Source: JBPOFM01 sp041391925
GTDB lineage: Bacteria > Bacteroidota > Bacteroidia > Flavobacteriales > Flavobacteriaceae
DNA: 64,000 nucleotides
Assembly: GCA_041391925.1 (NCBI GenBank)
Contig: JAWKNA010000008.1
Location: 1 to 64,000, forward strand
Reading direction: 5' to 3'
A program made the translations under genes and the position numbers. Positions 34,722 to 43,135 of the stretch are shown here, piece by piece. Below the pieces are notes generated by a model. That model saw only the letters and a list, made by a program, of their open reading frames with translations. It ran no database searches and was not told the DNA's origin. Positions within the stretch are counted from its first letter, which is position 1. Each line of letters opens with the position of its first letter.

Positions 34722-34913
34722 ATGAAATTGATAAGTATTAAAAGAGAGACAAAGCCTGAAGAACGCTTTACACCCAAGATGGGTCTATTGCAAATTAAGG
34801 TTACCTACATCAAAAAGCAATTTTTGAATTTACCCTACAAGACACTTCATAAATACAGAGAAACCTATTATGGAGAAGTAAAGGATTGTTCCGATTGCAA
34901 TTTGGCAAAATAA
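34722..34913 (+). CDS. Small basic protein, 63 residues, unknown function
   Basis: Starts MKLISIKRETKPEERFTPKM and ends YYGEVKDCSDCNLAK. It is basic, has no signal peptide or membrane segment, and carries one C-x2-C pair near the C-terminus. A longer frame from 34668 would add a hydrophobic start, but the ATG at 34722 follows an A-rich GGAATTAAA, typical for this group, and suits the upstream promoter. Its stop abuts the stop of the convergent lspA with no base between. I do not recognise the family; codon use looks real, so I treat it as a gene. Confidence 0.6.
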   Translation: MKLISIKRETKPEERFTPKMGLLQIKVTYIKKQFLNLPYKTLHKYRETYYGEVKDCSDCNLAK

Positions 34914-35429
34914 TTAATTTTCAATCTCAATGGATTCGGTTGATTCTTTTTTCTTGTGCTTAAAGCTAGCCACCAAAAGCAGAATCATACCGAAACTTAC
35001 CGACATATCAGCCACATTAAAAATTCCTGTTTTAAAGACTCCACCCAAATTAATGTGAAAAAAATCGGTAACTTCTCCATAGACGAGCCTGTCAAAAACA
35101 TTGGCAACCCCACCTCCTATGATACAGCAAAAAGCAATTATGCTCAATCGGTCCAAAGTTTTATTTTTGAAGATATAATAGACCACATATCCCAAAACAA
35201 CAATCGGCAGAATCAATAGAAAAATCAATCGTGAAGAATCACCCAGTTCGCTTCCCATTCCCAAAAATGCACCTTTGTTTTCAACTTTGGTCAGTATAAA
35301 ATTTTCTCCCACGATTGGAATGATTTCATTTTTTGCAACCTCAGCCCTAACGATTACTTTAGATATTTGATCAAGGGCGATATTGGCAACAATCAATAAA
35401 ATGATGCTGACGGTTCTGGATAGTTTCAT
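34914..35429 (-). CDS. lspA: Lipoprotein signal peptidase (signal peptidase II)
   Basis: Cleaves prolipoprotein signal peptides before the lipidated cysteine at the inner membrane. The 171-residue protein has four predicted membrane helices and both catalytic aspartates, in GGGVANVFDRLVYGEVTDFFH and FNVADMSVSFGM. The hydrophilic C-terminal tail (KHKKKESTESIEIEN) is slightly longer than average. It follows fabD on the same strand after 4 nt going downstream. It would process the many lipoproteins seen in this window. Confidence 0.94.
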   Translation of the reverse strand: MKLSRTVSIILLIVANIALDQISKVIVRAEVAKNEIIPIVGENFILTKVENKGAFLGMGSELGDSSRLIFLLILPIVVLGYVVYYIFKNKTLDRLSIIAFCCIIGGGVANVFDRLVYGEVTDFFHINLGGVFKTGIFNVADMSVSFGMILLLVASFKHKKKESTESIEIEN

Positions 35430-35433
35430 TAAT

Positions 35434-36327
35434 TTATTCGTTAGATTCTAAACTTGCGGCAGCAGTTTGTGCTTCCTTATCAATTTTTTTGACCAAGCCT
35501 TGTAAAACATTACCTGGACCCACTTCGGTAAATAAAGTGGCACCATCCGCAATCATTTGCTGAATGGATTGTGTCCATCTCACAGGGGCAGTCAATTGGG
35601 AAATTAAATTCTTTTTAATGTCGTTTTCATTGTTGACAGCATTTGCGGTAACGTTTTGATAAATGGGACAATTTGGTTTGCTGAACAAGGTATTTTCAAT
35701 AGCAGCAGCCAATTCCTCTCGTGCTGGTTCCATCAATGGTGAATGGAAGGCACCCCCAACTGGAAGCACCAAAGCACGTCGCGCACCAGCTTCTTTTAGG
35801 CTTTCGCATGCTCGATTGATGGCATCAACTTCACCTGAAATCACCAATTGTCCAGGACAGTTATAATTCGCAGCGACGACAATACCTTCTGTTTTCGCAC
35901 AAATATCTTCAACAATATTGTCATCTAAACCTAATACAGCAGCCATCGTACTTGGTGTCAGTTCACAGGCTTTTTGCATAGCCACGGCACGCTTTGACAC
36001 CAATTTCAATCCGTCTTCAAACGAAAGTGTTCCGTTGGCAACCAATGCAGAAAGCTCACCCAAAGAATGACCAGCAACCATATCTGGTTTAAAATTATCT
36101 CCTAAGGTCTTTGCCAAGATTACTGAATGTAAGAACACTGCTGGCTGTGTCACTTTGGTTTCCTTTAAATCTTCCGCAGAGCCTTCAAACATTACATCTG
36201 TGATTGAAAATCCAAGGATATCGTTCGCATTTTCAAAAAGTTCTTGGGCCAAAGGCGTTTTTTCATATAAATCAAGACCCATTCCTGTGAATTGGGCGCC
36301 TTGACCTGGAAATATATATGCTTTCAT
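35434..36327 (-). CDS. fabD: Malonyl-CoA:ACP transacylase
   Basis: Loads malonyl groups onto acyl carrier protein for fatty-acid synthesis. The 297-residue protein starts MKAYIFPGQGAQFTGMGLDL, with VAGHSLGELSAL carrying nucleophile serine 88 and VGGAFHSPLM carrying the catalytic histidine near 197; FTEVGPGNVLQGL closes the fold. Normal length. It precedes lspA by 4 nt, so the two are likely co-transcribed. Confidence 0.95.
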   Translation of the reverse strand: MKAYIFPGQGAQFTGMGLDLYEKTPLAQELFENANDILGFSITDVMFEGSAEDLKETKVTQPAVFLHSVILAKTLGDNFKPDMVAGHSLGELSALVANGTLSFEDGLKLVSKRAVAMQKACELTPSTMAAVLGLDDNIVEDICAKTEGIVVAANYNCPGQLVISGEVDAINRACESLKEAGARRALVLPVGGAFHSPLMEPAREELAAAIENTLFSKPNCPIYQNVTANAVNNENDIKKNLISQLTAPVRWTQSIQQMIADGATLFTEVGPGNVLQGLVKKIDKEAQTAAASLESNE

Positions 36328-36404
36328 TTGAATTTACTTTAATGCTGCAAAAATAGGAATTTTAACAGACATAAGACCGCTTCGCTTCTAGAATCAAGAT
36401 GATT

Positions 36405-37961
36405 TTACAAACCTGTTACGGCAGCTTCGGCACAACGTTCACCATCCATCGCAGCGGAAATGATGCCACCAGCATAGCCACCGCCTTCACCGCAAGGAAA
36501 CAAGCCTTCAATTTGTGGATGTTCTAAATGCTCGTTTCTGGGAATACTTACTGGTGACGACGTCCTACTCTCGACACCAACAATGTTGGCTTCTTCGGTA
36601 TAATAACCTTTCATTTTTTGGCCGAATGCTTTAAATCCTGTTCGCAATCGGCTGCCTATCAATTTTGGTAACAACGAATGTAAAGGTGCCGATTTCAATC
36701 CCGGCTGATAAGATGTTGCATTTAAATCCATGGACTGTTTGCCCTCAACAAAATCCGTCAATCGTTGAGCGGGAGCCACTTGACTTCGGCCTCCAGCCGT
36801 AAACGCCAAGCGTTCCAAATCTTTTTGATATTCCAAGGCTTTCAGCACGCCAAACTGTTCGTATTTATATAAATCTTTGTCCGCATTGATTTCAACAACG
36901 ATTCCTGAATTGGCAAATAGATTGTTTCGTTTGGAAGGTGACATACCGTTCACCACCACCTCGCCATTGGCAGTAGCGGCAGGAACGATAAAACCACCAG
37001 GACACATACAAAATGAATAGACGCCACGTTCATTCACTTGCTCAACCAAACTGTAGGCAGCCGCAGGCAACAATTCGTCTCGCTCGGCTCCACAACTATA
37101 TTGAATAGAATCGATGATATGTTGCGGATGCTCCACCCGAACGCCCATCGCAAAGGATTTTGCTTCTAATGCAATCTTCTTTTGATGAAGCAAATAGAAA
37201 ATATCGCGTGCCGAATGACCAGTTGCCAAAATCACTCGGTTGGCCTCGAGTTCGTTTCCATTTTGAATTTGGATGCCTTTAATTTTATTGTTTTTGATAA
37301 TGAAATCGGTCACTCTGGTTTCAAAATGGATTTCTCCTCCATGTTTTAAAATGGTTTCGCGAATGTTCTGAACCACTTTTGGCAATTTGTTGGTACCAAT
37401 GTGCGGATGCGCATCAATTAAAATTTGCTCGGTTGCGCCGTGAAAAACTAGGTTTTCAAAAATGCGTCGCACGTCTCCTCTTTTCAAGCTTCGAGTATAT
37501 AATTTTCCATCAGAATAAGTTCCTGCGCCACCTTCACCAAAACAATAATTAGAGTCTTCATTCACAAAATGGTCTTGATTGATGGCTTTTAAATCGCGTC
37601 GTCTATCCTGAACGTTTTTGCCTCGCTCCAACACAATCGGTTTGAAACCTAATTCAATGCATCTCAAAGCAGCGTACATTCCAGCGGGTCCAAAACCGAT
37701 AATATGTATGGATTTTGCTTTTGAGACATCTTTATAGGCAAATGTGTATTCTGACGTTTCAGGAACCGATTCGTTGATATAAACCGTGACTTTATAGTTG
37801 AAAATAATCAGCTTTTTTCTGGCGTCAATGGATTTTCGAAGCACTTTTACTCCAGAAATTTCATGCTCAGAAAGACCAAGCCATTCGGCAGATTTCTTTA
37901 CTAAAATATTGGCCTGTTTTTCTTCTTGAAGCGTAATTCGAAGCTGGATATCTTTTACCAT
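36405..37961 (-). CDS. FAD-dependent oxidoreductase, uncharacterised (COG2509-like)
   Basis: A 518-residue flavoprotein. The N-terminal about 85 residues are an alpha/beta extension (DIQLRITLQEEKQANILVKK) typical of this family. The FAD dinucleotide motif is IIGFGPAGMYAALRCIELGF near 90, then CFGEGGAGTYSDGKLYTR, RVILATGHSARDIFYLL near 245, CMCPGGFIVPAA near 320, and a C-terminal LFPCGEGGGYAGGIISAAMDG FAD-binding loop. Resembles geranylgeranyl-reductase/HI0933-like proteins; the reaction is not known. It has its own promoter, whose -33 element lies inside the end of the neighbouring hydrolase gene. Confidence 0.82.
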   Translation of the reverse strand: MVKDIQLRITLQEEKQANILVKKSAEWLGLSEHEISGVKVLRKSIDARKKLIIFNYKVTVYINESVPETSEYTFAYKDVSKAKSIHIIGFGPAGMYAALRCIELGFKPIVLERGKNVQDRRRDLKAINQDHFVNEDSNYCFGEGGAGTYSDGKLYTRSLKRGDVRRIFENLVFHGATEQILIDAHPHIGTNKLPKVVQNIRETILKHGGEIHFETRVTDFIIKNNKIKGIQIQNGNELEANRVILATGHSARDIFYLLHQKKIALEAKSFAMGVRVEHPQHIIDSIQYSCGAERDELLPAAAYSLVEQVNERGVYSFCMCPGGFIVPAATANGEVVVNGMSPSKRNNLFANSGIVVEINADKDLYKYEQFGVLKALEYQKDLERLAFTAGGRSQVAPAQRLTDFVEGKQSMDLNATSYQPGLKSAPLHSLLPKLIGSRLRTGFKAFGQKMKGYYTEEANIVGVESRTSSPVSIPRNEHLEHPQIEGLFPCGEGGGYAGGIISAAMDGERCAEAAVTGL

Positions 37962-37975
37962 ACGGCAAAATTAGG

Positions 37976-38004
37976 CAAATTTAAAGTAGGTGATTCAATT
38001 CAAA
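37976..38004 (-). promoter_or_regulatory. Predicted promoter of the FAD-dependent oxidoreductase gene
   Basis: Minus-strand TTTG (38001-38004), 17-nt spacer, TAAATTTG (37976-37983), an exact match. Start near 37970 leaves a UTR of about 8 nt. A second TAATTTTG overlaps 37964-37971. Confidence 0.6.
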
Positions 38005-38894
38005 CTTGATAAAAAACTTTTGATTTTTCCAAAGTAGGCTTCGGGTTGCTCCAGCCAACCATAATGGGCAGATTTATCAATGAAAAATAAGTCGGAATTG
38101 GGGAAAACGCTATTCGCAATGTCAGCCACTTTTCTATCAAGCACATCTTGATTTCCCTGAATTATCAATACTGGTTTCTTGAAATTCTTGAGCTTTGGTT
38201 TACAATCAAAATCAATAGCTCTCATATTTTCCCAAATCAATCCATTGATTGACATGTTTCCTTGGGTCAATCGTTCTGCAATTAATGGTACAAATGTTTT
38301 ATCATAAAGATATGCTGGAGCCAGAAATTTACCTCTTTGAAGTGCTGCGTAATTCGAGGTATCACCATTATTGATTTTTCGAGTCCAATAATTCAATGAA
38401 TCTTGTTGCTTTTCGGTCAATCTTGAAGTTATATTCAGTGTAGAAAGCAAAGTCAAATCGAGTCCTCCAGAAGAAGACAGAATCAATCCATCAATTGTAT
38501 CTGGAAATTTTGTTGCGTAATAAGAAGCCAGCATGCCTCCAAATGAATGCCCAAATACAATCCACCTATCGATTTTCAAATGAGTTCGTATGGCTTCAAT
38601 ATCATCAACCATTAAATCCATGGTCATAGTTTTGGCCGAAATTTCATTGATGGTTGATTTTCCAGTACCTCTTTGGTCATATAAGATAGCTAGATTGTTT
38701 TTTCCCAATTCTTCAGCCAAAGACGCAAAACCTTCACTGTTCATTCCTGGACCACCATTGATGATAAGGAGTGGTTTGCCTTTACCAAAGGTTTTTATAT
38801 AGATTTTGGAATCCTTTAAAAGAATGGTTTCCTCATGTTGCGCAAAAACTGAAAAAGAAATGCTTAAAACAAAAAACCAGGCAAGATATTTCAT
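37995..38894 (-). CDS. Exported alpha/beta hydrolase, prolyl aminopeptidase-like
   Basis: A 299-residue hydrolase with signal peptide (MKYLAWFFVLSISFSVFAQ). Oxyanion region INGGPGMNSE (about 46-55), DQRGTGKST (73-81) and nucleophile GHSFGG with serine 117 are the S33 prolyl aminopeptidase pattern; the rest of the triad is probably Asp in GNQDVLD and His in KSAHYGWLEQPE. Peptide or ester substrate unknown. Located in the periplasm by its signal. Ends 33 nt before the FAD gene and follows the 2TM-DHFR gene by 7 nt. Confidence 0.82.
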   Translation of the reverse strand: MKYLAWFFVLSISFSVFAQHEETILLKDSKIYIKTFGKGKPLLIINGGPGMNSEGFASLAEELGKNNLAILYDQRGTGKSTINEISAKTMTMDLMVDDIEAIRTHLKIDRWIVFGHSFGGMLASYYATKFPDTIDGLILSSSGGLDLTLLSTLNITSRLTEKQQDSLNYWTRKINNGDTSNYAALQRGKFLAPAYLYDKTFVPLIAERLTQGNMSINGLIWENMRAIDFDCKPKLKNFKKPVLIIQGNQDVLDRKVADIANSVFPNSDLFFIDKSAHYGWLEQPEAYFGKIKSFLSSLN

Positions 38895-38901
38895 TGATTT
38901 T

Positions 38902-39807
38902 TTACTTTCTAATATAGGTTATGAACGAAAATGAATGGTCATGTCCAGCATCCTTAGAATGAAATGTTGTTTCTGTTTCCTTCCAAATCGACGCATCTAT
39001 TTTTGGAAAAAACGTATCAGCATCAAAACTCTCATGTACACGAGTCAATTCAATTTTACTGGCAAATGGCATGGCCTGCTTGTAAATTTCGCCGCCACCA
39101 ATCACAAAAGGTTGTGAATCATTTTTTGCTGCATCGATGGCATCTTTCAAATCATTGACTAGGACGACACCATCCGGAACGTTGTAATTTTGCTGTCTAC
39201 TGATGACAATATGCTTTCTATTTGGCAAGGGTTTTGGAAATGTTTCAAACGTCTTTCTTCCCATTATAATGGCATGTCCAGAGGTTAAGCTTTTGAAGCG
39301 TTTTAAATCATCACTTAAATGCCAAATCAACTGATTGTCTTTACCAATGGCATCATTTTCTCCAGCCGCAACAATCAAGGTCAATCCATTAACTATTGAA
39401 GTTTTTTTTTCCTCTACAGATAGTGGTTTTTCATTATTGCGCTGGTTGGTAACGTTTTCTTCAAGTTGGGAAATACGTTCTTTTTGTTTGGTGACCAATT
39501 TGTCCAATTGTCGTTGCTCCCATTCTTTCCCCATGAATTTGTGTGTTACAAACACATTAAACAAATGATATACAAAGAGAAACAACCAAGCCAAAATGGC
39601 AAATACAAACCAGTCCATTCCTGCAATTTTTGTCGACTCCCCAACTCCTAAAACCGTATTGAGGATGATTAAAAAAACGGCTCCTATCAAGAAGACCACA
39701 AAATGGATATACAGACGTCGTTTTTGCGCAATGCGACGTTGTGCATTTTTAATAAGTTCCATCTGTTCTTTATCTATTTGAGGAACTGCTTTCTTTTTTC
39801 CGAACAT
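38902..39807 (-). CDS. folA: 2TM domain-dihydrofolate reductase fusion
   Basis: A 301-residue two-part protein. Residues about 1-105 form a 2TM domain: helices YIHFVVFLIGAVFLIILNTV (33-52) and FVFAILAWLFLFVYHLFNVF (67-86), then KFMGKEWEQRQLDKL and a coiled-coil linker with KQKERISQLEENV. From about 142, LTLIVAAGENDAIGKDNQLI begins a complete DHFR: WHLSDDLKRFK, IIMGRKTFETFPKPLPNR, FVIGGGEIYKQAM and a C-terminal FSFITYIRK. It reduces dihydrofolate for thymidylate and methionine metabolism; thyA is encoded nearby on the same strand. The fusion would anchor DHFR to the inner membrane, with the enzyme in the cytosol. Confidence 0.88.
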   Translation of the reverse strand: MFGKKKAVPQIDKEQMELIKNAQRRIAQKRRLYIHFVVFLIGAVFLIILNTVLGVGESTKIAGMDWFVFAILAWLFLFVYHLFNVFVTHKFMGKEWEQRQLDKLVTKQKERISQLEENVTNQRNNEKPLSVEEKKTSIVNGLTLIVAAGENDAIGKDNQLIWHLSDDLKRFKSLTSGHAIIMGRKTFETFPKPLPNRKHIVISRQQNYNVPDGVVLVNDLKDAIDAAKNDSQPFVIGGGEIYKQAMPFASKIELTRVHESFDADTFFPKIDASIWKETETTFHSKDAGHDHSFSFITYIRK

Positions 39808-40050
39808 ATAAAAATTGTATTTGATGTAAAGTTAAGTTTTTTTAATGACATCCTTTAGACATAAAAACCTCTCAAAAAACTGCTAGTTTCGAAAACGATT
39901 TCGTCTAAAATGCCTGAAAATCAACAGTTAAGAATTAAATTTTTCATTGATAATTCTTTAAATGAATGCTCAATTTTTTTATAAGATTTAGGATTTTACA
40001 GATGAATATTACCAAATTGATAATTCTTTGAATTAAAGCTATTTAATGTA

Positions 40051-40079
40051 TTGCTAATTAGGTTTCTTTTATAAATTTG
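40051..40079 (+). promoter_or_regulatory. Predicted promoter of the CBM48-like gene
   Basis: TTG (40051-40053), 18-nt spacer, TAAATTTG (40072-40079): an exact match to the Bacteroidota consensus, 24 nt before the ATG. Confidence 0.72.
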
Positions 40080-40103
40080 CAAAAAAATTAATTAAATAGA
40101 ATT

Positions 40104-40400
40104 ATGGCAATTACAAAACAATACTTAAAAAGCAAACCAGTATGTAAAGTAACTTTTTCTGTTCCTGCAGAAGAGGCAAAAAAAGTTAAAGTAGTAGGTA
40201 CTTTCAACGATTGGAACGAAAAGAAAGCCCTTGAGCTTAAAAAATTCAAAAACGGAAACTTCCGAGGAACTGTTGACTTGGAAAAAGACAATTCTTACGA
40301 ATTCAGATATTTGGTAGATGGAACATTTGTAAATGATGAGCAAGCAGATTCTTATGCTTGGAATGATTTTGGTTCTGAAAATGGTGTATTGAATGTATAA
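40104..40400 (+). CDS. Small isoamylase-N/CBM48-like protein
   Basis: A 98-residue cytosolic protein consisting of a single early-set (E-set) beta-sandwich. The motif KKVKVVGTFNDWNEKKALELKK and FRGTVDLEKDNSYEFRYLVDG are the glycogen-binding (AMPK-beta/CBM48-like) pattern with the WN pair; no enzyme domain follows. It may bind alpha-glucan or be a regulatory partner, but this is family-level inference. It is monocistronic, with a strong promoter, an A-rich leader and a clear terminator, which suggests high expression. Confidence 0.83.
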   Translation: MAITKQYLKSKPVCKVTFSVPAEEAKKVKVVGTFNDWNEKKALELKKFKNGNFRGTVDLEKDNSYEFRYLVDGTFVNDEQADSYAWNDFGSENGVLNV

Positions 40401-40424
40401 TTAACATTCACTTCTAAAATACAT

Positions 40425-40458
40425 GAGAGCTTTCTTTTCTAAGGGAAGCTCTTTTTTT
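40425..40458 (+). terminator. Terminator of the CBM48-like gene
   Basis: GAGCTTTC and GGGAAGCTC form an 8-bp stem around a 9-nt loop, followed by seven T. It overlaps the end of the convergent thyA. Confidence 0.85.
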
Positions 40459-41281
40459 ATACAGCCACCACGCCTTTAATATGCGGATGAGGATTGTAAT
40501 CCACCAAGGTAAAATCTTCAAATTTAAAATCAAAGATGTTCTTGATTTCTGGATTGAGAATCATTTTTGGTAGCGGTCTTGGCTCACGGGACAATTGCAA
40601 TTGCAGCTGTTCAAAATGATTGTTGTAGATATGGGCATCACCAAACGTATGTATAAAATCACCAGCCTCATAACCACAAACCTGTGCCATCATCATCGTA
40701 AAAAGTGCATAAGAAGCAATATTAAAAGGCACTCCAAGAAAAATATCGGCACTACGTTGATATAATTGACATGATAATTTTCCATTGGCTACATAAAATT
40801 GAAAAAATGCATGACAAGGTGGTAAGGCCGCTTTACCATTGGCAACATTCTCAGAAAAAGATTTTGAAGTGTTTGGCAAAACCGACGGATTCCATGCGGA
40901 AACCAACATTCTTCGGCTGTTTGGGTTCGTTTTTAAGGTTTGGACAATTTCTTCAATTTGGTCTATTTCATCATTGTTCCAATTGCGCCATTGATGGCCA
41001 TATACTGGTCCCAAATCACCATTTTCGTCAGCCCATTCGTTCCAAATACGGACGCCATTTTCGGTCAAATAATTGATGTTGGTATCACCTTTCAAAAACC
41101 AAAGCAATTCATAAATGATGGATTTTAAATGCAATTTTTTGGTAGTGACCATCGGAAACCCTTCACTCAAATCAAAACGCATTTGGTAGCCAAATACGCT
41201 TTTGGTTCCTGTTCCTGTGCGGTCACCTTTTTGGTTTCCGTGTTCCAATACATGCTTTACGAGGTCGTGATATTGTTTCAT
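40457..41281 (-). CDS. thyA: Thymidylate synthase
   Basis: Methylates dUMP to dTMP using methylene-THF. The 274-residue protein starts MKQYHDLVKHVLEHGNQKGD, with RTGTGTKSVFG, LWFLKGDTNINYL, VYGHQWRNW, NPSVLPNTSKSF, ALPPCHAFFQFYV (catalytic cysteine), LSCQLYQRSADIFLGVPFNIASYALF and DAHIYNNH. Start is the ATG at 41281; an in-frame GTG two codons earlier is less likely. A perfect GC-rich hairpin lies 7-24 nt before the ATG. It shares the folate cycle with the DHFR fusion at 38.9 kb and the enzyme yields dihydrofolate that DHFR recycles. Confidence 0.96.
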   Translation of the reverse strand: MKQYHDLVKHVLEHGNQKGDRTGTGTKSVFGYQMRFDLSEGFPMVTTKKLHLKSIIYELLWFLKGDTNINYLTENGVRIWNEWADENGDLGPVYGHQWRNWNNDEIDQIEEIVQTLKTNPNSRRMLVSAWNPSVLPNTSKSFSENVANGKAALPPCHAFFQFYVANGKLSCQLYQRSADIFLGVPFNIASYALFTMMMAQVCGYEAGDFIHTFGDAHIYNNHFEQLQLQLSREPRPLPKMILNPEIKNIFDFKFEDFTLVDYNPHPHIKGVVAV

Positions 41282-41287
41282 GTTCAC

Positions 41288-41305
41288 TTCCCGCGAAAGC
41301 GGGAA
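41288..41305. repeat. GC-rich palindrome immediately upstream of thyA
   Basis: TTCCCGC-GAAA-GCGGGAA, a perfect 7-bp hairpin 6 nt before the thyA ATG in the mRNA strand. Sequences of this kind recur in flavobacterial intergenic DNA. Confidence 0.6.
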
Positions 41306-41407
41306 TCTATTTTAAATTATACCAAATTTTTTTCAGAATTTAAAAGTAGAAAAAAGGGGCAAACCAATCCGATTCGACCCTTAAATTATATAAAAAGTTA
41401 TTAACTT

Positions 41408-43120
41408 TTAACCAATAATCATCCCAGCAATCGTAGCTGACAATAGCGAAGCAACTGTTCCGCCGATCAAGGCTTTAATTCCAAATTCTGATAAAGTTTT
41501 TCGTTGACCTGGCGCCAATGAACCAATTCCTCCTATCTGTATTCCAATGGAAGCAAAATTGGCAAATCCGCATAACATATAAGTTGCCATGATGATTGAT
41601 TTTTCAAATTTTAAATGGGTGACATTGGCAACGTTTTTGAGTTCTGCCAATTGGATATAACCTACAAATTCGCTTGCGGCCAATTTTATTCCAAGTAATT
41701 GTCCCATGAGTGCCATATCTTCTTTAGCCACACCAATGAGCCACATCAATGGCGAAAAGATGTAGCCTAATATAAATTCCAAAGAAAGTGCAGCATAAGG
41801 TGTATTTAGAGCAATCCAATGATTTAATCCAGTAACGCTTCCTATTTTTCCAAAACCGTAATTGATCATTGCGATAAAAGCAATAAAGACCAACAACATT
41901 GCACCAACATTGGCGGCTAATTTCAAACCTTCAGTAGTACCATTGGCAATGGCATCCAAAACGTTGGAGCCAATATTTTCTTGAGTTACTTGAATATTGG
42001 AGTCAATTTCCTGCTGCTGTGGATATAACATTTTTGAAATGACTATGGCACCAGGTGCTGCCATAACAGATGCTGTCAAAAGGTGTTTGGCATAAAACAA
42101 TTTTAAAGCCTCATCTTCGCCACCCAAAAATCCAATGTAAGCAGCCAAGACACCTCCTGCGACAGTTGCCATACCACCAATCATGACCAACAAAATCTCC
42201 GATCGGGTCATTTTTTCGAGATAGGCTTTAATCATTAAAGGAGCTTCGGTTTGTCCAAGGAAAATATTTCCAGCTACACTTAAGCTTTCAGCACCTGAAA
42301 TTCCTAATAATTTTGTTAATACCCATGCCATGGCTGAGACCACTTTTTGTATGATTCCCAAATAAAACAGCAAGGATGTCAATGCTGAAAAGAAAATAAT
42401 TGTGGGAAGTACTTGGAATAAAAAAATGAACCCAAAACTGTTGATATCCATCATACCTCCGAGCAAGAACGTACTTCCGGCTTGTGTAAATTCCAAAACT
42501 TTGACGAACATCTTACCAACTGTTTCAAATATCTTTTGGATAATTGGTACTTTCAAAACCCCTACAGCCAGCAACAATTGTGCTGCAAGACCAAATCCAA
42601 CTGTTTTCCAGTTGATGGCTTTTCTATTAGTGCTTAACAGAAACGAAAGCAATAACAAAACAGCCATTCCAAGTAAACCACGCATCAAGCTGTTCATGGA
42701 AAATCCTCCACTTGGAATGATGCCTTCAGTGGTGGCTTCAGTTATTGTGGCAGTTTTTACATTAGGTGTTTTAAAAATAAAAGACGTTTCTTTATCTTCA
42801 AAAACCAAAGTGGAATCTGTCAATTGTGTAATCTTAAATCGTTCGACTTTGTCGGAAGGTTTGTCATAATAAAAAATCAATAAGTTGTTCTGAAACAGAT
42901 AATTTCCTGTCGCATTCACACTATCTTTAGATTTCAATGAAAAATAAAATTCGCCATTTTTGAGTTGAAGCGAATCGGTAGCTGTATTGACATTATAAAG
43001 GTTAACACCTTCTTGGCTTTTAATGGCATCTATTTGCCAAGTTTTTTCAATGGATTGTGATAAAGCAGTTGAGGTAAGTACAAAAAAAATAGCCGTAAAC
43101 GCTAAAAAGAAATGCTTCAT
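41408..43120 (-). CDS. NupC-type nucleoside transporter with an N-terminal secreted-type domain
   Basis: A 570-residue protein. Residues 1-22 are a signal peptide ending in ALSQ. Residues about 23-130 form a lipocalin-like beta-sheet domain (TWQIDAIKSQEGVNLYNV, GNYLFQNNLLIFYYDKPSDK). Residues about 150-570 are a concentrative nucleoside transporter (CNT) with about ten helices and the motifs GQTEAPLMIKAYLEKM, GMATVAGGVLAAYIGF, NVGAMLLVFIAFIAMINYG and CGFANFASIGIQIGGIGSLAPGQR. Typical NupC is about 400 residues, so the N-terminal part is an added domain facing the periplasm. It imports nucleosides by Na+ or H+ symport. It ends the unit that follows the nuclease gene by 15 nt. Confidence 0.87.
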   Translation of the reverse strand: MKHFFLAFTAIFFVLTSTALSQSIEKTWQIDAIKSQEGVNLYNVNTATDSLQLKNGEFYFSLKSKDSVNATGNYLFQNNLLIFYYDKPSDKVERFKITQLTDSTLVFEDKETSFIFKTPNVKTATITEATTEGIIPSGGFSMNSLMRGLLGMAVLLLLSFLLSTNRKAINWKTVGFGLAAQLLLAVGVLKVPIIQKIFETVGKMFVKVLEFTQAGSTFLLGGMMDINSFGFIFLFQVLPTIIFFSALTSLLFYLGIIQKVVSAMAWVLTKLLGISGAESLSVAGNIFLGQTEAPLMIKAYLEKMTRSEILLVMIGGMATVAGGVLAAYIGFLGGEDEALKLFYAKHLLTASVMAAPGAIVISKMLYPQQQEIDSNIQVTQENIGSNVLDAIANGTTEGLKLAANVGAMLLVFIAFIAMINYGFGKIGSVTGLNHWIALNTPYAALSLEFILGYIFSPLMWLIGVAKEDMALMGQLLGIKLAASEFVGYIQLAELKNVANVTHLKFEKSIIMATYMLCGFANFASIGIQIGGIGSLAPGQRKTLSEFGIKALIGGTVASLLSATIAGMIIG

Positions 43121-43135
43121 ATTGATAAAAGTTAG

